Source of the DNA: Curtobacterium sp. MCPF17_052
GTDB lineage: Bacteria; Actinomycetota; Actinomycetes; Actinomycetales; Microbacteriaceae
Length of the DNA stretch: 64,000 nt
Direction of reading: 5' to 3'
NCBI RefSeq assembly: GCF_003234085.1
Contig: NZ_QKSD01000010.1
Coordinates: 138,821-202,820, forward strand
Of this stretch, positions 44,725 to 54,500 are shown piece after piece. Numbering within the stretch: position 1 is the first letter of the stretch; every line of letters begins with the position of its first letter. Below the pieces are notes generated by a model. It did not search any database. It worked only from the letters and a program-made list of their open reading frames with translations, and was not told where the DNA came from. A program made the position numbers and the translations under genes.

Positions 44725-45354
44725 TTACTCGGAGACCGGGGCGGAGCCGCCCTCGGCACCGGCTTCGGCGCCCGCCTCAGCGGAGGCCTCGTCCGCGGCC
44801 TCGTCGTCAGCGGTGCCACGCGGGGTGACGATCTGCACGACGAGTGCCTCGGGGTCGGTCTCGAGCTCGGCGCCCTCGGGGAGGGTCAGCTCGGACGCGA
44901 CGATCTGCTTGCCGTCCTCGAGGCCCTCGACGTCGACCGTGACGTGCTCGGGGATGTCCGTCGCGAGGACGAGCAGCGACACGGTGTTGAGGTCCTGCAC
45001 GTGGATCGTGCCGGCGAAGGACTCACCGGTGATGACCACGGGGACGTCGACGGTGACCTTCTCGCCACGGCGCAGGACGACGAGGTCGATGTGCTCGATG
45101 ATCTGACGCACCGGGTCACGCTGGACGTCCTTGACGAGGGCGAGCTGGGCCGCACCCTCGATGTCGAGGTCGACGACCGCGTTGGCGGTACGGACGAGCA
45201 GCATCGTCTCGTGGCCCGGCAGGCTGATGTGCTGCGGCTCGGTACCGTGGCCGTAGACGACGGCGGGGATCTTGTCGGCGGCGCGGAGCTTGCGGGCCGC
45301 ACCCTTGCCGAACTTGGTGCGGACTTCCGCCGCGAGCTTGGTGTAGTCAGCCAT
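44725..45354 (-). CDS. rplY: 50S ribosomal protein L25/general stress protein Ctc
   Basis: Binds 5S rRNA in the large ribosomal subunit. The 209-residue form has the L25 beta-barrel (LAAEVRTKFGKGAARKLRAADKIPAVVYGHGTEPQHISLPGHE, residues 7-95) plus the C-terminal TL5/Ctc domain (VDVPVVITGESFAGTIHVQDLNTVSLLVLATDIPEHVTVDVEGLEDGKQI, 95-190) and a low-complexity Ala/Glu tail. It leads the rplY-pth-small gene unit. TAGGCT upstream of the gene on the minus strand (about 45518-45523) could be a -10 box. Confidence 0.96.
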   Translation of the reverse strand: MADYTKLAAEVRTKFGKGAARKLRAADKIPAVVYGHGTEPQHISLPGHETMLLVRTANAVVDLDIEGAAQLALVKDVQRDPVRQIIEHIDLVVLRRGEKVTVDVPVVITGESFAGTIHVQDLNTVSLLVLATDIPEHVTVDVEGLEDGKQIVASELTLPEGAELETDPEALVVQIVTPRGTADDEAADEASAEAGAEAGAEGGSAPVSE

Positions 45355-45690
45355 GATGCCTCCTGGTGTCGGGGACGACGCCGGAGTGCCGGCATCGGGG
45401 GTCTGTGGTGTTGCAACTCGAACGCGTGCACGCGTGAGGAACGGTCCCAGAGTCTGGCCGGGTCTCCCACTGCGTCGATCACGGCCGCGCGTACGCGGCC
45501 CTCGCCGAAGTCGTGCGCAAGCCTACCAGTACCAGCCCGGGCGTGTCGCACCGTGCCGCGTCAGGGCGTCCGGACGGGAGGCCCGACAGCGGTCGTCCGT
45601 GTGCCTCCCGTCCGGAGCGCCCGAGCCGGCGGCAGCTCCCCCCAGGTGCAGCTGCCGACGGCCCGACGCGTCCGTGGTGAGCAGCGGAGG
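45355..45690. other. Gap upstream of rplY: promoter region and family A hairpin
   Basis: No gene is seen in these 336 bases. They hold a GGCCGCG/CGCGGCC hairpin near 45483-45500, the likely rplY promoter, and a family A hairpin at 45569-45616 with 14-base perfect arms TCCGGACGGGAGGC/GCCTCCCGTCCGGA. Confidence 0.65.
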
Positions 45691-46665
45691 TCAGCGGACG
45701 CCGGCCGGAGCCTTCGGAGCGAGCCGCCGGATCGCCTCCTCCACCCGCCTGTCCACGGTCGCCTGATTCCGGGAACCCGCCGCGAGCACCGCCGCGTCGG
45801 ACGCCGTCACCCGGAGCAGCCGCCGCCACTCCGCGTCGTACAGGGCCTGCCGGTAGCCGGTCGATTCCTGGCAGGCCACGTCCTGCTCCGCGAGCCGGAC
45901 CTCGGCACGCGGGACGTCCTCGTCGTCCAGGTCCGTCACCCAGTCGACGGCGCGCATCGACGCGGTCGGCAACCCCGACGGGTCGGCCGGAAGACCCCCG
46001 GCCACCGGACCGACGGCGGCGTCCGCGAGGCAGGACCGCCAGTCGGCAGTTGCGGCGACGACCGCCGGGTCCGACCGCGCCGCCACCGCTGCCAGGTAGG
46101 TGAGCCGCTGCGCCACCAGTGCCGCCCCCTGGTCCGCTCCGTCGGCGTCGGTACCGAGCGTCGCCCGCGCCTGCCGGATGCACCGCGCGGCGGTCCCCGC
46201 CGGGAGTGCGTCGAACGCCGCGTTGCGCTCCGTGGAGAAGCCCCACCGCCGGAAGCCCTCGTTGTTCGCGCCGGCGAGGGACGGACCGCGGTACCCCCGC
46301 GCGGAGGCCTCGTCGGCGGTCAACGGTCGGGTCTCGGCGAGCGCCGGCGCGGGGTTCCCTCGTGCAGCGGTCTCGTGCGCGGCGTCCTCGGCGCGGAGGC
46401 CCGCGACCGTCGCCCACGGCGGCGGATCGTCGATCCCGGCAGCTCGGAGGCACGGCTGTTCGACGAGGTTCTCGGCGTACGAGGCTGGTCCCCACGCGAG
46501 CACGTACCCGTCGAGGGGCATCGTCCACGCGGCGACGTCCTTCGTGGTCGTCGGTCGGACGGCGTGGTCGACGGGCTCCGGTAGGCCGTGCAGGACGGCT
46601 CCGCCGAGTCCGGCGAGCACGAGCACGAGGGTGCCGGTCTTCGCGGCCGTGGTGGTGATGTGCAT
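45691..46665 (-). CDS. Hypothetical exported protein
   Basis: A 324-residue protein I do not recognise. Residues 1-27 form a signal peptide or membrane anchor (TGTLVLVLAGLGGAVLHGL). The exported part has four cysteines spread along it (EQPCLRAAG, AARCIRQAR, WRSCLADAA, DVACQEST), a pattern that suggests two disulfides. It is rich in Ala and Arg, with helical stretches such as WRRLLRVTASDAAVLAAGSR. GGGGGA precedes the ATG at 46665. It lies 28 bases after a NarL-type response regulator gene on the same strand, so it may be a target or accessory of that system, which is inference. Confidence 0.7.
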   Translation of the reverse strand: MHITTTAAKTGTLVLVLAGLGGAVLHGLPEPVDHAVRPTTTKDVAAWTMPLDGYVLAWGPASYAENLVEQPCLRAAGIDDPPPWATVAGLRAEDAAHETAARGNPAPALAETRPLTADEASARGYRGPSLAGANNEGFRRWGFSTERNAAFDALPAGTAARCIRQARATLGTDADGADQGAALVAQRLTYLAAVAARSDPAVVAATADWRSCLADAAVGPVAGGLPADPSGLPTASMRAVDWVTDLDDEDVPRAEVRLAEQDVACQESTGYRQALYDAEWRRLLRVTASDAAVLAAGSRNQATVDRRVEEAIRRLAPKAPAGVR

Positions 46666-46693
46666 GGTTCCCCCTGGATCGGACTGCGGTGTC

Positions 46694-47350
46694 TCAGGCG
46701 CGGACGAGTCCGCGTTCGTGTGCGGTGATGACGACCTGGATCCGGTTCCGGAGCCCGAGCTTGGTGAGCACCGAGCGGACGTGGGTCTTGACCGTGGCCT
46801 CGCTGAGGAAGACGGACGCGGCGATCTCCTGGTTGCTGAGCCCCTTGGCGACGAGCAGGAACACCTCGCGCTCGCGAGCCGTGAGCGCGTCGAGGACCTC
46901 GTCCCGCCGCTCGGACTCGACGAGGGTGCCCTGGGCCCGGAGGAGGTCGAGCGCCTCGGTCTCCGTGGGTGCCGGTCGTCCCTCGTGCACGTCACGGATC
47001 GTGGCCGTGACCACCTCGGGCAGCGCGTCCTTCGTGAGGAACGCCGCCGCTCCGGCCCGCAGCGCGGCGAGGACCGCGTCGTCGCGGCGGATCGTCGTGA
47101 GCGCCACCACGCGCGGCCGGTCGTCGCCCTGCTCCGCCAGGCGCGCCATCGTCTCGATGCCGTTGAGCACCGGCATCCGGAGGTCGAGGAGCAGCACGTC
47201 GGGCCGCTCGGCCGCGCAGAGTGCGAGCGCCTCGGCGCCGTCGGCAGCGGTGCCGACACAGGTCATGTCGTCCTGGGCGTCGACGAGCATCCGCACGCCC
47301 GACGCGAACAGGCGCTGGTCGTCGACGACGGCGACGCGGATCGCCGTCAC
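46694..47350 (-). CDS. NarL/LuxR-type response regulator (system 1)
   Basis: DNA-binding response regulator of 218 residues. Receiver domain 1-120: acidic pocket VVDDQ, phospho-acceptor Asp in DVLLLDLRMPVLNG near residue 56, Thr in VVALTTIRRDDAVLAAL and Lys in FLTKD. LuxR-type HTH 150-215: LTAREREVFLLVAKGLSNQEIAASVFLSEATVKTHVRSVLTKLGLRNR. The GTG at 47350 overlaps the kinase stop as GTGA. The kinase gene is upstream and a hypothetical exported protein follows. Targets unknown. Confidence 0.93.
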   Translation of the reverse strand: MTAIRVAVVDDQRLFASGVRMLVDAQDDMTCVGTAADGAEALALCAAERPDVLLLDLRMPVLNGIETMARLAEQGDDRPRVVALTTIRRDDAVLAALRAGAAAFLTKDALPEVVTATIRDVHEGRPAPTETEALDLLRAQGTLVESERRDEVLDALTAREREVFLLVAKGLSNQEIAASVFLSEATVKTHVRSVLTKLGLRNRIQVVITAHERGLVRA

Positions 47351-48657
47351 CGGGACGCTCCGGTGGCGCTCGTCCCGCCGGGTCCGGTCGCGTCGACCGC
47401 TCCGGCTCCGACGACCGCCGGGAGGCCCGTGGTCGCGGCCGTCCCGGACGGTACCGACGATCCGCCGAGCGTCGGCAACCACGCGGTCACGACGTACTCG
47501 TGCTCCTCGTCGCCGACCCCGGCGCGCAGCCAACCGTCGACCAGCCGTGCGCGCTCCCGCATGCCGGCCACGCCGGACCCCGGACCGTCGAGCGCGACGA
47601 GTGGACTGCTGCCGGTGGAGGTCACGACGACCCCGAGCCCCGGCCCACGCCAGTCCAGCACCACCCGCGCGGACGCCGCCCGGCCCTGGTGTTTCAGCAC
47701 GTTCGTCAGGCTCTCCTGGATGATCCGGTGCACCGCTCCCCCGGCCTCGGCCCCGATCGGCCGCGGGTCTCCGTGCTGCTCGAACACGGCCCGCATGCCG
47801 AGCTCCCGCATGTCCTCGACCAGGTGCGGGACGTCTGCCAGGCCGTGTCGGGCCTCCTGGCCGGTGCCCTGGATCCGCTCGACGAGGGCGCGGACGTCCC
47901 CGAGGGCGGTCCGGCTCACCTCGGCGATGTCCTGCAGCGCCGTAGCCGCTGGTCCGTCTCGGACCGTGAGCGCCGCGGCGCCCTGCGCCTGCGAGACGAC
48001 CACGGCGAGGGAGTGCGCCAACGAGTCGTGCACGTCCCGCGCGATGCGGGCACGATCCTGCTCGGCGCGGAGTTCGGCGCTGGCGGCCTCCGTCTCCTGC
48101 TCCGCCTCGACGACGCGGACTCGCGCGAGACCGACGCGCCAGGTCGCACCGATCGCGACCCCGACGGCCCAGGCGATGCCGCTCGCGCCGGCGATCGCGA
48201 GGGCGAGGAACGCCAGGTCCGACCGCGTCCCAGAGCGCGAAGCCGTCCAGGACGCCCACACGTCCTGGTCGGCGACGGTGGGGACGACCATCGCCCAGGC
48301 CGCCACGGAACTCGCGAGGCCGAGCGCCGGGATCGCGAGCCAGCGGAGCAGACCGGAGCGCCCCGCACCGATGATGCCGACGACGATCGCGATCGCGAGG
48401 TACTCGGGCCAGGTCGTGCTCGTCGGACGGTCGAGCAGCCGGAGCGCCTGCAGGACGGGGATGACGACGACCAGACCGAGGCTCGTCGACGGCATCCAAC
48501 CCGCGAGGCCGATGGTGACCGCGAAGGCCGACACCACGAGGACGTGCCCGGTGAGGTCCGCGCGACCGGCCTCGGCGACGATCCACAGTGCGAGGTACAC
48601 CGCACCGGCCACCGGGGCCACGAGGTGCCGGAGCCACCGGCGGAGGAAGAGGAGCAT
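47347..48657 (-). CDS. NarL-family sensor histidine kinase (system 1)
   Basis: HPK7-type membrane kinase of 436 residues. About six helices lie in residues 10-175 (VAPVAGAVYLALWIVAEAG, VLVVSAFAVTIGLAGWM, EYLAIAIVVGIIGAG and others), with no sizeable extracellular sensor. The HisKA_3 dimer domain has the phospho-His in RIARDVHDSLAHSLAVVVSQ near 225 and the ATPase domain carries VHRIIQESLTNVLKH and GSGVAGMRERARLVDG. The last 25 residues are Gly/Ala/Thr-rich. Start ATG 48657, without a strong ribosome site. Probably senses a membrane or envelope condition, as such kinases often do. Confidence 0.92.
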   Translation of the reverse strand: MLLFLRRWLRHLVAPVAGAVYLALWIVAEAGRADLTGHVLVVSAFAVTIGLAGWMPSTSLGLVVVIPVLQALRLLDRPTSTTWPEYLAIAIVVGIIGAGRSGLLRWLAIPALGLASSVAAWAMVVPTVADQDVWASWTASRSGTRSDLAFLALAIAGASGIAWAVGVAIGATWRVGLARVRVVEAEQETEAASAELRAEQDRARIARDVHDSLAHSLAVVVSQAQGAAALTVRDGPAATALQDIAEVSRTALGDVRALVERIQGTGQEARHGLADVPHLVEDMRELGMRAVFEQHGDPRPIGAEAGGAVHRIIQESLTNVLKHQGRAASARVVLDWRGPGLGVVVTSTGSSPLVALDGPGSGVAGMRERARLVDGWLRAGVGDEEHEYVVTAWLPTLGGSSVPSGTAATTGLPAVVGAGAVDATGPGGTSATGASR

Positions 48658-48735
48658 GCCGCCGAGCGTAGGGCGGGGGTCAGGCCGGGAGCGAGCGCCG
48701 GTGGCCGCTTTCATCCGAGTGGATGAGCGGACGGG

Positions 48736-49701
48736 TCAGGAGCCTCCACGCCGGTGACGACGGGCGACGACGAGGGCTTCACGGGCGCGGTCGCTCGCGG
48801 CCTCGGCGTCGTCGCGCTCCTGCCCGAGCCGTTCCGCCTCCACGTCGAGGTCGGCCCGCTCGTGGTCGAGGGCGCTGAGCTGCCGCTCGAGGTCCCGACG
48901 GCGGCGGTGGAGTTCGGTACGACGGTCCTCGACGTCCTCGAGGGCGGACTCCGCCTGGTCGAGGGCGGCATCGGCGTCCCGGGAGGCCCGTCGTGCTGCC
49001 GCCTCGGCCTCGCGTGCGGAGCGACGCTCGGCTGCGGGGTCGCGCTGGTCCTCGTCGGCGGCGGGGCTCTTCCGGGCGTCCGGCTCGTCGGGAGCGTCCT
49101 GTGCGGGACCGGAGTCACGGGACCGGCGTGCCCCGCGCCTCCCGGCCGTGATCGGGATCGGTGGGGCATCACTGCCGGACCAGGCGTCGGGGACGGCGTC
49201 CGGGACGGCGAGCGCGTCCGTCAGGTCGACGTCTTCGAAGCCGACGCTCTCGAGCGGCCGGAGGAGGAGTCCTGAGCGGATCGCCGCACCGGCGTGCGGG
49301 CCCGCCATGCCGGCCTCGATGGTCGCGCGGACCTGTTCGAGCACGGCGGGGGTCGGCGGGTGCCCGGCGGCTTCCGCCCGCGCGGCACCGGCGTCGGCGA
49401 GCGCCGCCACGACCTGGGACCGCTGCTTGCGGAGCGTCGCGATCTGCTGCGGATCGGCGGAGGCCTGGGCCTGTCGGAGGGCAGGGCCGAGGTCGACGGC
49501 GTCGTCGAGCGCGTTCTCGGAGGCGAGCAGGTCGACGATCCACGCGGCCGGTGTGGGCTTCCTCAGCTTCCCGATCGCGGCCGCGAGCTCCCGGTCGTCA
49601 GTCCGGACAGCTCGTTGGCGCGTCGTCCGGTCGGCCACGAACTCACCCGGGGCGGTGCGCAGCAAGTCGCGGGCGACGTCGGCGAGCGCTGCGGAGTCCA
49701 C
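48736..49701 (-). CDS. Hypothetical coiled-coil protein
   Basis: A 321-residue protein with no family I recognise by name. Residues 5-130 are helical and hold LADVARDLLRTAPGEFVADRTTRQRAVRTDDRELAAAIGKLRKPTPAAWIVDLLA, seen in related actinobacteria as an uncharacterised conserved region. About 215-315 is a long coiled coil (AAERRSAREAEAAARRASRDADAALDQAESALEDVEDRRTELHRRRRDLERQLSALDHERADLDVEAERLG) and the end is basic. A structural or DNA-handling role would fit but is not shown. GTG 49701 is a likely start; GTG 49725 is also in frame. Confidence 0.7.
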   Translation of the reverse strand: MDSAALADVARDLLRTAPGEFVADRTTRQRAVRTDDRELAAAIGKLRKPTPAAWIVDLLASENALDDAVDLGPALRQAQASADPQQIATLRKQRSQVVAALADAGAARAEAAGHPPTPAVLEQVRATIEAGMAGPHAGAAIRSGLLLRPLESVGFEDVDLTDALAVPDAVPDAWSGSDAPPIPITAGRRGARRSRDSGPAQDAPDEPDARKSPAADEDQRDPAAERRSAREAEAAARRASRDADAALDQAESALEDVEDRRTELHRRRRDLERQLSALDHERADLDVEAERLGQERDDAEAASDRAREALVVARRHRRGGS

Positions 49702-49746
49702 GTCACCACTCTGCCCGTCGCCCACGGTGGGACGCCCGGGAACGGC

Positions 49747-51087
49747 TCACCAGTCGTGGACGGTGCCGTCGGCCAGTCGGTTGAAGGGCAGGTACGCCTG
49801 CTCGTACGGGTACTTCCCGGCCTCGTCGACGTCGAGCGAGACGCCGATGCCGGGCTCGTCACCCGGGTGCAGGAACCCGTCCGTGAAGGTGAACGACTGT
49901 CGGAACACCCGGTTCGTGCGATCCCCGTGCTGCATGTACTCCTGGATGCCGAAGTTGTGGATCGCGAGCCCGAGGTGCATCTGGGCGGCCATGCCCACCG
50001 GCGAGATGTCGGTCGGCCCGTGGAACCCGGACTTCACCTGGTACATCGCGGCGTAGTCCATCGTCTTCCGCAGCGGCGTGATCCCACCCATGTGCGTCAC
50101 GGCACCGCGGACGTAGTCGATGAGCTGGTCGCGGATGAGGTCCTTGAAGTCCCAGACGGTGTTGAAGACCTCGCCGATCGCGAGCGGCGTCGTGGTGTGC
50201 TGCCGGACGAGCCGCAGCGCCTCCTGGTTCTCGGCGGGTGTGCAGTCCTCGAGCCAGAACAGGTCGTACGGCTCGAGGGACTTCCCGAGTTTCGCTGCCT
50301 GGATCGGGGTCATCCGGTGGTGCCCGTCGTGCAGGAGCGGCAGTTCCGGGCCGAACTCGTTGCGGACGGCCTCGAACACGGTGGGCAGGTGCCGCAGGTA
50401 GGCGCGGGTGTCCCAGTCCTCCATCGCCGGGAACGAGCCGCGCTGCGCCGGCTCGAAGTCGTAGCGGACGCCGGTGTTGCCCTCGGTCGTCCGGTTCGAG
50501 GCGATGCCGTAGATCGACTCCAACCCGGGCACGCCGGTCTGGACACGGATCGACCGGTAGCCCTCGGCCTGGTGCTCGCGGATCGAGTCGAAGAGCTCCG
50601 GCAGTTCCTTGCCCGAGGCGTGCCCGTACGCCATCAGGCCCGTCCGCGAAGCCCCGCCGAGCAGCTGGTACAGCGGCATGCCGGCGACCTTGGCCTTGAT
50701 GTCCCAGAGGGCCATGTCGACGGCGGCGACGGCCGCCATGGTGACCGGCCCGCGCCTCCAGTACGACGACCGGTACAGGAACTGCCAGGCGTCCTCGATG
50801 CGGCTGGCGTCTCGGCCGATCAGCAGCGGGACGACGTGCTCGGACAGGTACGCGGCGACGGCGAGTTCCCGGCCGTTCAGGGTGGCGTCACCGAGGCCGG
50901 TGACGCCGTCGGCGGTGGTGAGCTTGAGGGTGACGAAGTTGCGGTCCGGGCTGGTGACGATGACCTCGGCACGGTCGAGCAGCTGGCCGCGGTCCGTGCT
51001 CGCCCAGGTGTCCGGTCTGGAGGCTGGGCCTCCGCCGTCAGGTCGGGCGTCGGTCGCACCGGGGGTCGGGTTCGCGGGATCGGTCAC
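49747..51087 (-). CDS. ManD/RspA-type sugar acid dehydratase (enolase superfamily)
   Basis: Mandelate-racemase subgroup enzyme of 446 residues closest to D-mannonate dehydratase ManD and starvation-sensing RspA. The capping domain (35-150) has [35 protein letters not shown]; the barrel has [64 protein letters not shown] and [21 protein letters not shown]. Metal ligands D, E and E are present. ManD members differ greatly in activity on mannonate and gluconate, so the substrate is not settled. About 34 extra residues at the N-terminus are unstructured. GAGGAGGAA precedes GTG 51087. Confidence 0.9.
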   Translation of the reverse strand: MTDPANPTPGATDARPDGGGPASRPDTWASTDRGQLLDRAEVIVTSPDRNFVTLKLTTADGVTGLGDATLNGRELAVAAYLSEHVVPLLIGRDASRIEDAWQFLYRSSYWRRGPVTMAAVAAVDMALWDIKAKVAGMPLYQLLGGASRTGLMAYGHASGKELPELFDSIREHQAEGYRSIRVQTGVPGLESIYGIASNRTTEGNTGVRYDFEPAQRGSFPAMEDWDTRAYLRHLPTVFEAVRNEFGPELPLLHDGHHRMTPIQAAKLGKSLEPYDLFWLEDCTPAENQEALRLVRQHTTTPLAIGEVFNTVWDFKDLIRDQLIDYVRGAVTHMGGITPLRKTMDYAAMYQVKSGFHGPTDISPVGMAAQMHLGLAIHNFGIQEYMQHGDRTNRVFRQSFTFTDGFLHPGDEPGIGVSLDVDEAGKYPYEQAYLPFNRLADGTVHDW

Positions 51088-51289
51088 GGCGTCGTTCCTC
51101 CTCGAGGTGGGCGCGGCGGCCCTCCGCGGCGGTGCGGGTGCGTCCGACGTCCACGTGTCGAGCCTGGCACCGGCGGCGGCCGCGTGTCCACGGTCGGCGC
51201 CCCGGCTCAGGTGTGACGGACGTCGGGCGTCAGGTGACCGACGATGCTCAGGACGTCGTCGAGCAGTGGTATCGACCCGGTGTTCCCGG

Positions 51290-51988
51290 TCATCCCGTCC
51301 ACCCGGGGGTGACCAGGCCGGTCTCGTAGGCGAAGACCACGAGTTGGGCGCGGTCACGAGCGCCGAGCTTGATCATCGCGCGGGAGACGTGGGTCTTCGT
51401 CGTGGCCGGGCTGACGAAGAGGCGCTCGGCGATCTCGGCGTTCGTGAGCCCGCTCGCGACCAGGCGCATGACCTGGCGTTCGCGGTCGGTCAGGGCGTCG
51501 AGCTCGGGGGCGAGCGCCGCCGGCTTCGCGTGCGCTGCGTACGCCTCGACGAGGGAACGGGTCGGTCCGGGCGACAGCAGCGACTCCCCCGCGACCACGG
51601 TGCGGATCGCCCGGAGGAGTTCGGCGGGCTCGGTGTCCTTGACGAGGAACCCGGCCGCACCACCGCGGATCGCCTCGAACACGGTGTCGTCTTCCTCGAA
51701 GGTCGTGAGGACCACCACGTGCACCGCGGCGAGCGCCGGGTCCGCGGAGATCCGCCGCGTCGCCGCGAGGCCGTCGGTCCCCGGCATGCGGATGTCCATG
51801 AGCACGACGTCGGGCAGCTCCCGTGCGGCGACCGAGACGGCAGCGTCACCGTCGGACGCTTCACCGACGACCTGCATCCCGGGCTCGGCGGAGACGAGTG
51901 CGCGGAGCCCGGCCCGGATGAGGCTCTGGTCGTCCACCAACACCACCCGGATCGGATCCGGCGTGGTGGTGGTCGCGGGCGTGGTCAT
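51290..51988 (-). CDS. NarL/LuxR-type response regulator (system 2)
   Basis: A 232-residue regulator: receiver 12-130 with [13 protein letters not shown], the Asp in [17 protein letters not shown] near 66, [17 protein letters not shown] and GFLVKDTEP; LuxR HTH at 160-225 with [51 protein letters not shown] 51988 overlaps the kinase stop as ATGA. The two systems in this window are alike in layout but differ in sequence, so they are not a recent duplication. Confidence 0.93.
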   Translation of the reverse strand: MTTPATTTTPDPIRVVLVDDQSLIRAGLRALVSAEPGMQVVGEASDGDAAVSVAARELPDVVLMDIRMPGTDGLAATRRISADPALAAVHVVVLTTFEEDDTVFEAIRGGAAGFLVKDTEPAELLRAIRTVVAGESLLSPGPTRSLVEAYAAHAKPAALAPELDALTDRERQVMRLVASGLTNAEIAERLFVSPATTKTHVSRAMIKLGARDRAQLVVFAYETGLVTPGWTG

Positions 51989-53361
51989 CCGTCGCTCTCC
52001 TTCTGCACGGTCGCGGTGCGTGCGGGTTCGCCGATGGGCAGGCGTGCGCGGACCGACCACCCGTCGTCGGGTGTCGGTCCGACGGCGAGGGTGCCGCCGA
52101 CGGCCGCGGCCCGCTCGCGCATCCCGACGAGGCCGTTGCCCTGACTGCTGCCGCTGCTGCGGTCCACCCGTTCGGCGTCGCTGTCCGGGCCCGCCGCACG
52201 AGCGAGACCGGACGAGGGACGGCGCCCATGGTGCGTCTCATCCGCTCGGGGAGCACCGGCGACGGTCGAGACGGACGACGGGACGTCGGTCACCGTGATG
52301 TCGACGACCTCGGCACCGACGTCGACAACGACCGTGGCGCGGTGGTCGGCTGCGTGCTTCATGACGTTCGTGACCGACTCCTGCACGATGCGGAACGCGT
52401 TGCGCGAGACCACGCCGGCGACGGCGTCCACCGGGCCCTCGAGGTGCAGCTCCACGTCCACTCCGGCTGCGCGGGCGCGGTCCACCAGGTCGGGGACGCG
52501 GTCGAGGCCGGCGACCGGGGCCCGGTCGGAGGTGCCGGAGGGCGCGTCGACGGCTCGCAGCACGCCGAGGATCGTCCGGAGTTCCACGAGCGCCTGCTTG
52601 CTGGAGTCGCGGATGTTCAGCAACGACTCCCGCGTCTGCTCGGGCAGTTCCGCCCCGAGGTGCAGGGCCACCCCCGCCTGCAGGTTGATGAGCGACATGC
52701 TGTGGGCGACCGAGTCGTGGAGTTCCCGGGCGATGCGGACCCGCTCGGCACCCGCGCGCTGCTGCTCCGCCGCGAGTCGGGCACGACGGGCGTCGGCGGC
52801 GCGGGCCACCCGGACCCGGACGAGCTCGGTGACGGCGATGGTGACCGTCAGCCACGCCAGGCAGAGCGTCATCGTGGTGACGGTCGGGAAGGGCGCGCGA
52901 CCGGTCAGGGTGTCCGCCGAGGGCAGGACGACCGTCGCGACCGCGGCCGCGGCGTAGGTGGGGACCCGGTGTCCGCGGAACCAGGCGTTCGCGAGCGCCA
53001 TGGTCAGCGCCGCGACGAACGGTCCACGCGGACTGACGACCAGGGCGTAGCCGATCGTCGTACCGAGGGTCAGGGCCAGGACCACGACCGGCCACCGCCA
53101 CCGGAAGGGCAGGACGACGGTCCCGCCCACGAGCAGCACCCATGCCAGGGGCCCGAGGAACACCGGGTCGACGCCGTCACCCAGGCGCTGCGTCCACGGT
53201 GGGCCACCACCACCGACGGCACCGGGACCGACGCCGGCGGCCCACCGGGTGGCGACCAGGGTCCCGACGATCTGCACGAGCGCCACCGGCAGCACCCGTC
53301 CCACGCGGGCGAACCGATGTCCACCCACCGGGCGGGCGTCGGAACGCGTGTCGGTGGTCAT
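51985..53361 (-). CDS. NarL-family sensor histidine kinase (system 2)
   Basis: Membrane HPK7 kinase of 458 residues with about five helices in 20-190 (LPVALVQIVGTLVATRWAAG, PLAWVLLVGGTVVLPF, VVVLALTLGTTIGYALVV and others). HisKA_3 domain: RIARELHDSVAHSMSLINLQAGVALHL near 220 with the phospho-His. ATPase domain: NAFRIVQESVTNVMKHAADH and GNGLVGMRERAAAVGG. Between them a 45-residue Pro/Arg/Ser-rich stretch (SSVSTVAGAPRADETHHGRRPSSG...) interrupts the ATPase core, which is unusual and may be disordered. ATG at 53361. Confidence 0.92.
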   Translation of the reverse strand: MTTDTRSDARPVGGHRFARVGRVLPVALVQIVGTLVATRWAAGVGPGAVGGGGPPWTQRLGDGVDPVFLGPLAWVLLVGGTVVLPFRWRWPVVVLALTLGTTIGYALVVSPRGPFVAALTMALANAWFRGHRVPTYAAAAVATVVLPSADTLTGRAPFPTVTTMTLCLAWLTVTIAVTELVRVRVARAADARRARLAAEQQRAGAERVRIARELHDSVAHSMSLINLQAGVALHLGAELPEQTRESLLNIRDSSKQALVELRTILGVLRAVDAPSGTSDRAPVAGLDRVPDLVDRARAAGVDVELHLEGPVDAVAGVVSRNAFRIVQESVTNVMKHAADHRATVVVDVGAEVVDITVTDVPSSVSTVAGAPRADETHHGRRPSSGLARAAGPDSDAERVDRSSGSSQGNGLVGMRERAAAVGGTLAVGPTPDDGWSVRARLPIGEPARTATVQKESDG

Positions 53362-53507
53362 GCAGCGAGCCTACGGTCGGGCCTCGCTCAGGACATCGCG
53401 CACCGGGAGGGCCTGTGGACTACGCCCGACGGAGTAGCCACCTGTGGAGGAACGGGCGAGGGTGGGCCGGCGGGAGCAGGTCGGAGTGGGCTCTCCTGGC
53501 GGACGCG

Positions 53508-53524
53508 GGTCGGGCCTCCCGACC
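53508..53524. repeat. Short family A remnant in a divergent gap
   Basis: GGTCGGGCCTCCCGACC is a 17-base palindrome with only the GGGCCTCCCG core of family A. It lies between divergent genes, unlike most members. Confidence 0.45.
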
Positions 53525-53577
53525 GACAGCCTTGACGTGTCGCGACCGCGGCACCGCAACCGACCTCGGAGGTCCCC

Positions 53578-53823
53578 ATGCTCACCACACTCGCTGCCAC
53601 CGCTCCGTACTGGCACGGCGGCGGGATGCCGTCCCACGGGTTCCCCGTGTTCCCGGTGCTCCTGCTCCTGCTCGTCATCGGGGCGCTCGTCTTCGGAGTC
53701 CTGCGCCGCGGTGCCGGACGGGCGATCGCCGACGCGCGATCCGTGCTCGCCGACCGGTTCGCCCGCGGCGAGATCGATGCCGAGGAGTACCGCGCCCGTC
53801 GATCGGAACTCAGCCGGAAGTAG
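53578..53823 (+). CDS. SHOCT domain membrane protein
   Basis: An 81-residue protein: a short exported N-terminus with WHGGGMPSHGF, one transmembrane helix (PVFPVLLLLLVIGALVFGVL, about 24-43) and a C-terminal SHOCT domain (ARSVLADRFARGEIDAEEYRARRSELSRK). SHOCT modules are short helical oligomerisation units; the function here is unknown. The ATG follows GGAGG. It diverges from the system 2 kinase and converges on gntK. Confidence 0.85.
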   Translation: MLTTLAATAPYWHGGGMPSHGFPVFPVLLLLLVIGALVFGVLRRGAGRAIADARSVLADRFARGEIDAEEYRARRSELSRK

Positions 53824-53859
53824 GCCCGACGGCCGGTCAGGCCGTCCGGCGCGGGATGC

Positions 53860-54387
53860 TCAGGGCAGGACGGCGAGGATCGCGGCGACCGTCTCGTCCA
53901 CCGATCCGCGGATCGGGACCGCGGCCGAGGCCTCGTCCGGTCCGGGACGCTCGAGCGTGGCGAACTGCGAGTCGAGCAACGAGTTCGGCATGTACTCGTG
54001 GTGCCGGTGGCTCTGCCGCTCGGCGATGAGCTCACGCGAGCCGTCGAGGAACGCGATGAACAGGTCCGGGGCGTCCTCGCGCAGGCGGTCGCGGTAGGCG
54101 CGCTTCAACGCCGAGTTCGCCATGACGCACCGGGAGCCCGACTGCTGCACCTCGGCGATGCGTGCCGAGCAGGCGTCGAGCCAGGGGCGCCGGTCCTCGT
54201 CGGTCAGGGGGATGCCGGCGTGCATCTTGTCCTTGTTCGCCTGCGGGTGCAGCCCGTCCGCGTCGACGAACTCCGCCGCCTGCCCCCGATCGACGAGTGC
54301 ACGGGTCAGCGCCTCACCCACCGTCGACTTGCCGGATCCGGAGACCCCCATCACGAGCACGGGCTGGAGGACGGTCGCATCGGCCAT
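53860..54387 (-). CDS. gntK: Gluconokinase
   Basis: Phosphorylates D-gluconate to 6-phosphogluconate with ATP. The 175-residue protein is the short thermoresistant GntK type: Walker A VLVMGVSGSGKSTVGEAL near residue 12, FVDADGLHPQANKDKMHAGIPLTDEDRRPWLDA, CVMANSALKRAYRDRLR and a lid SHRHHEYMPNSLLDSQFATLE. It is divergent from gnd, which uses its product, 113 bp away, so they may share control. No GntR-type palindrome is obvious in the gap. ATG 54387. Confidence 0.95.
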   Translation of the reverse strand: MADATVLQPVLVMGVSGSGKSTVGEALTRALVDRGQAAEFVDADGLHPQANKDKMHAGIPLTDEDRRPWLDACSARIAEVQQSGSRCVMANSALKRAYRDRLREDAPDLFIAFLDGSRELIAERQSHRHHEYMPNSLLDSQFATLERPGPDEASAAVPIRGSVDETVAAILAVLP

Positions 54388-54500
54388 TCCTCCACAGTAC
54401 GAACAGGGGGTCTCGCGATCCACAGGATGCGGAAGACCTGGGTGAGCACACGTGGCCCTGCATAGATTGGCGGTGGCCGTCCAGACACGAAGGAGTCGAC

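Noticed and set aside
47415..47445. Family A hairpin inside the system 1 kinase gene
   Set aside because: GGGAGGCCCGTGG occurs in the coding 3' end but the matching GCCTCCC arm is absent, so it is probably chance.
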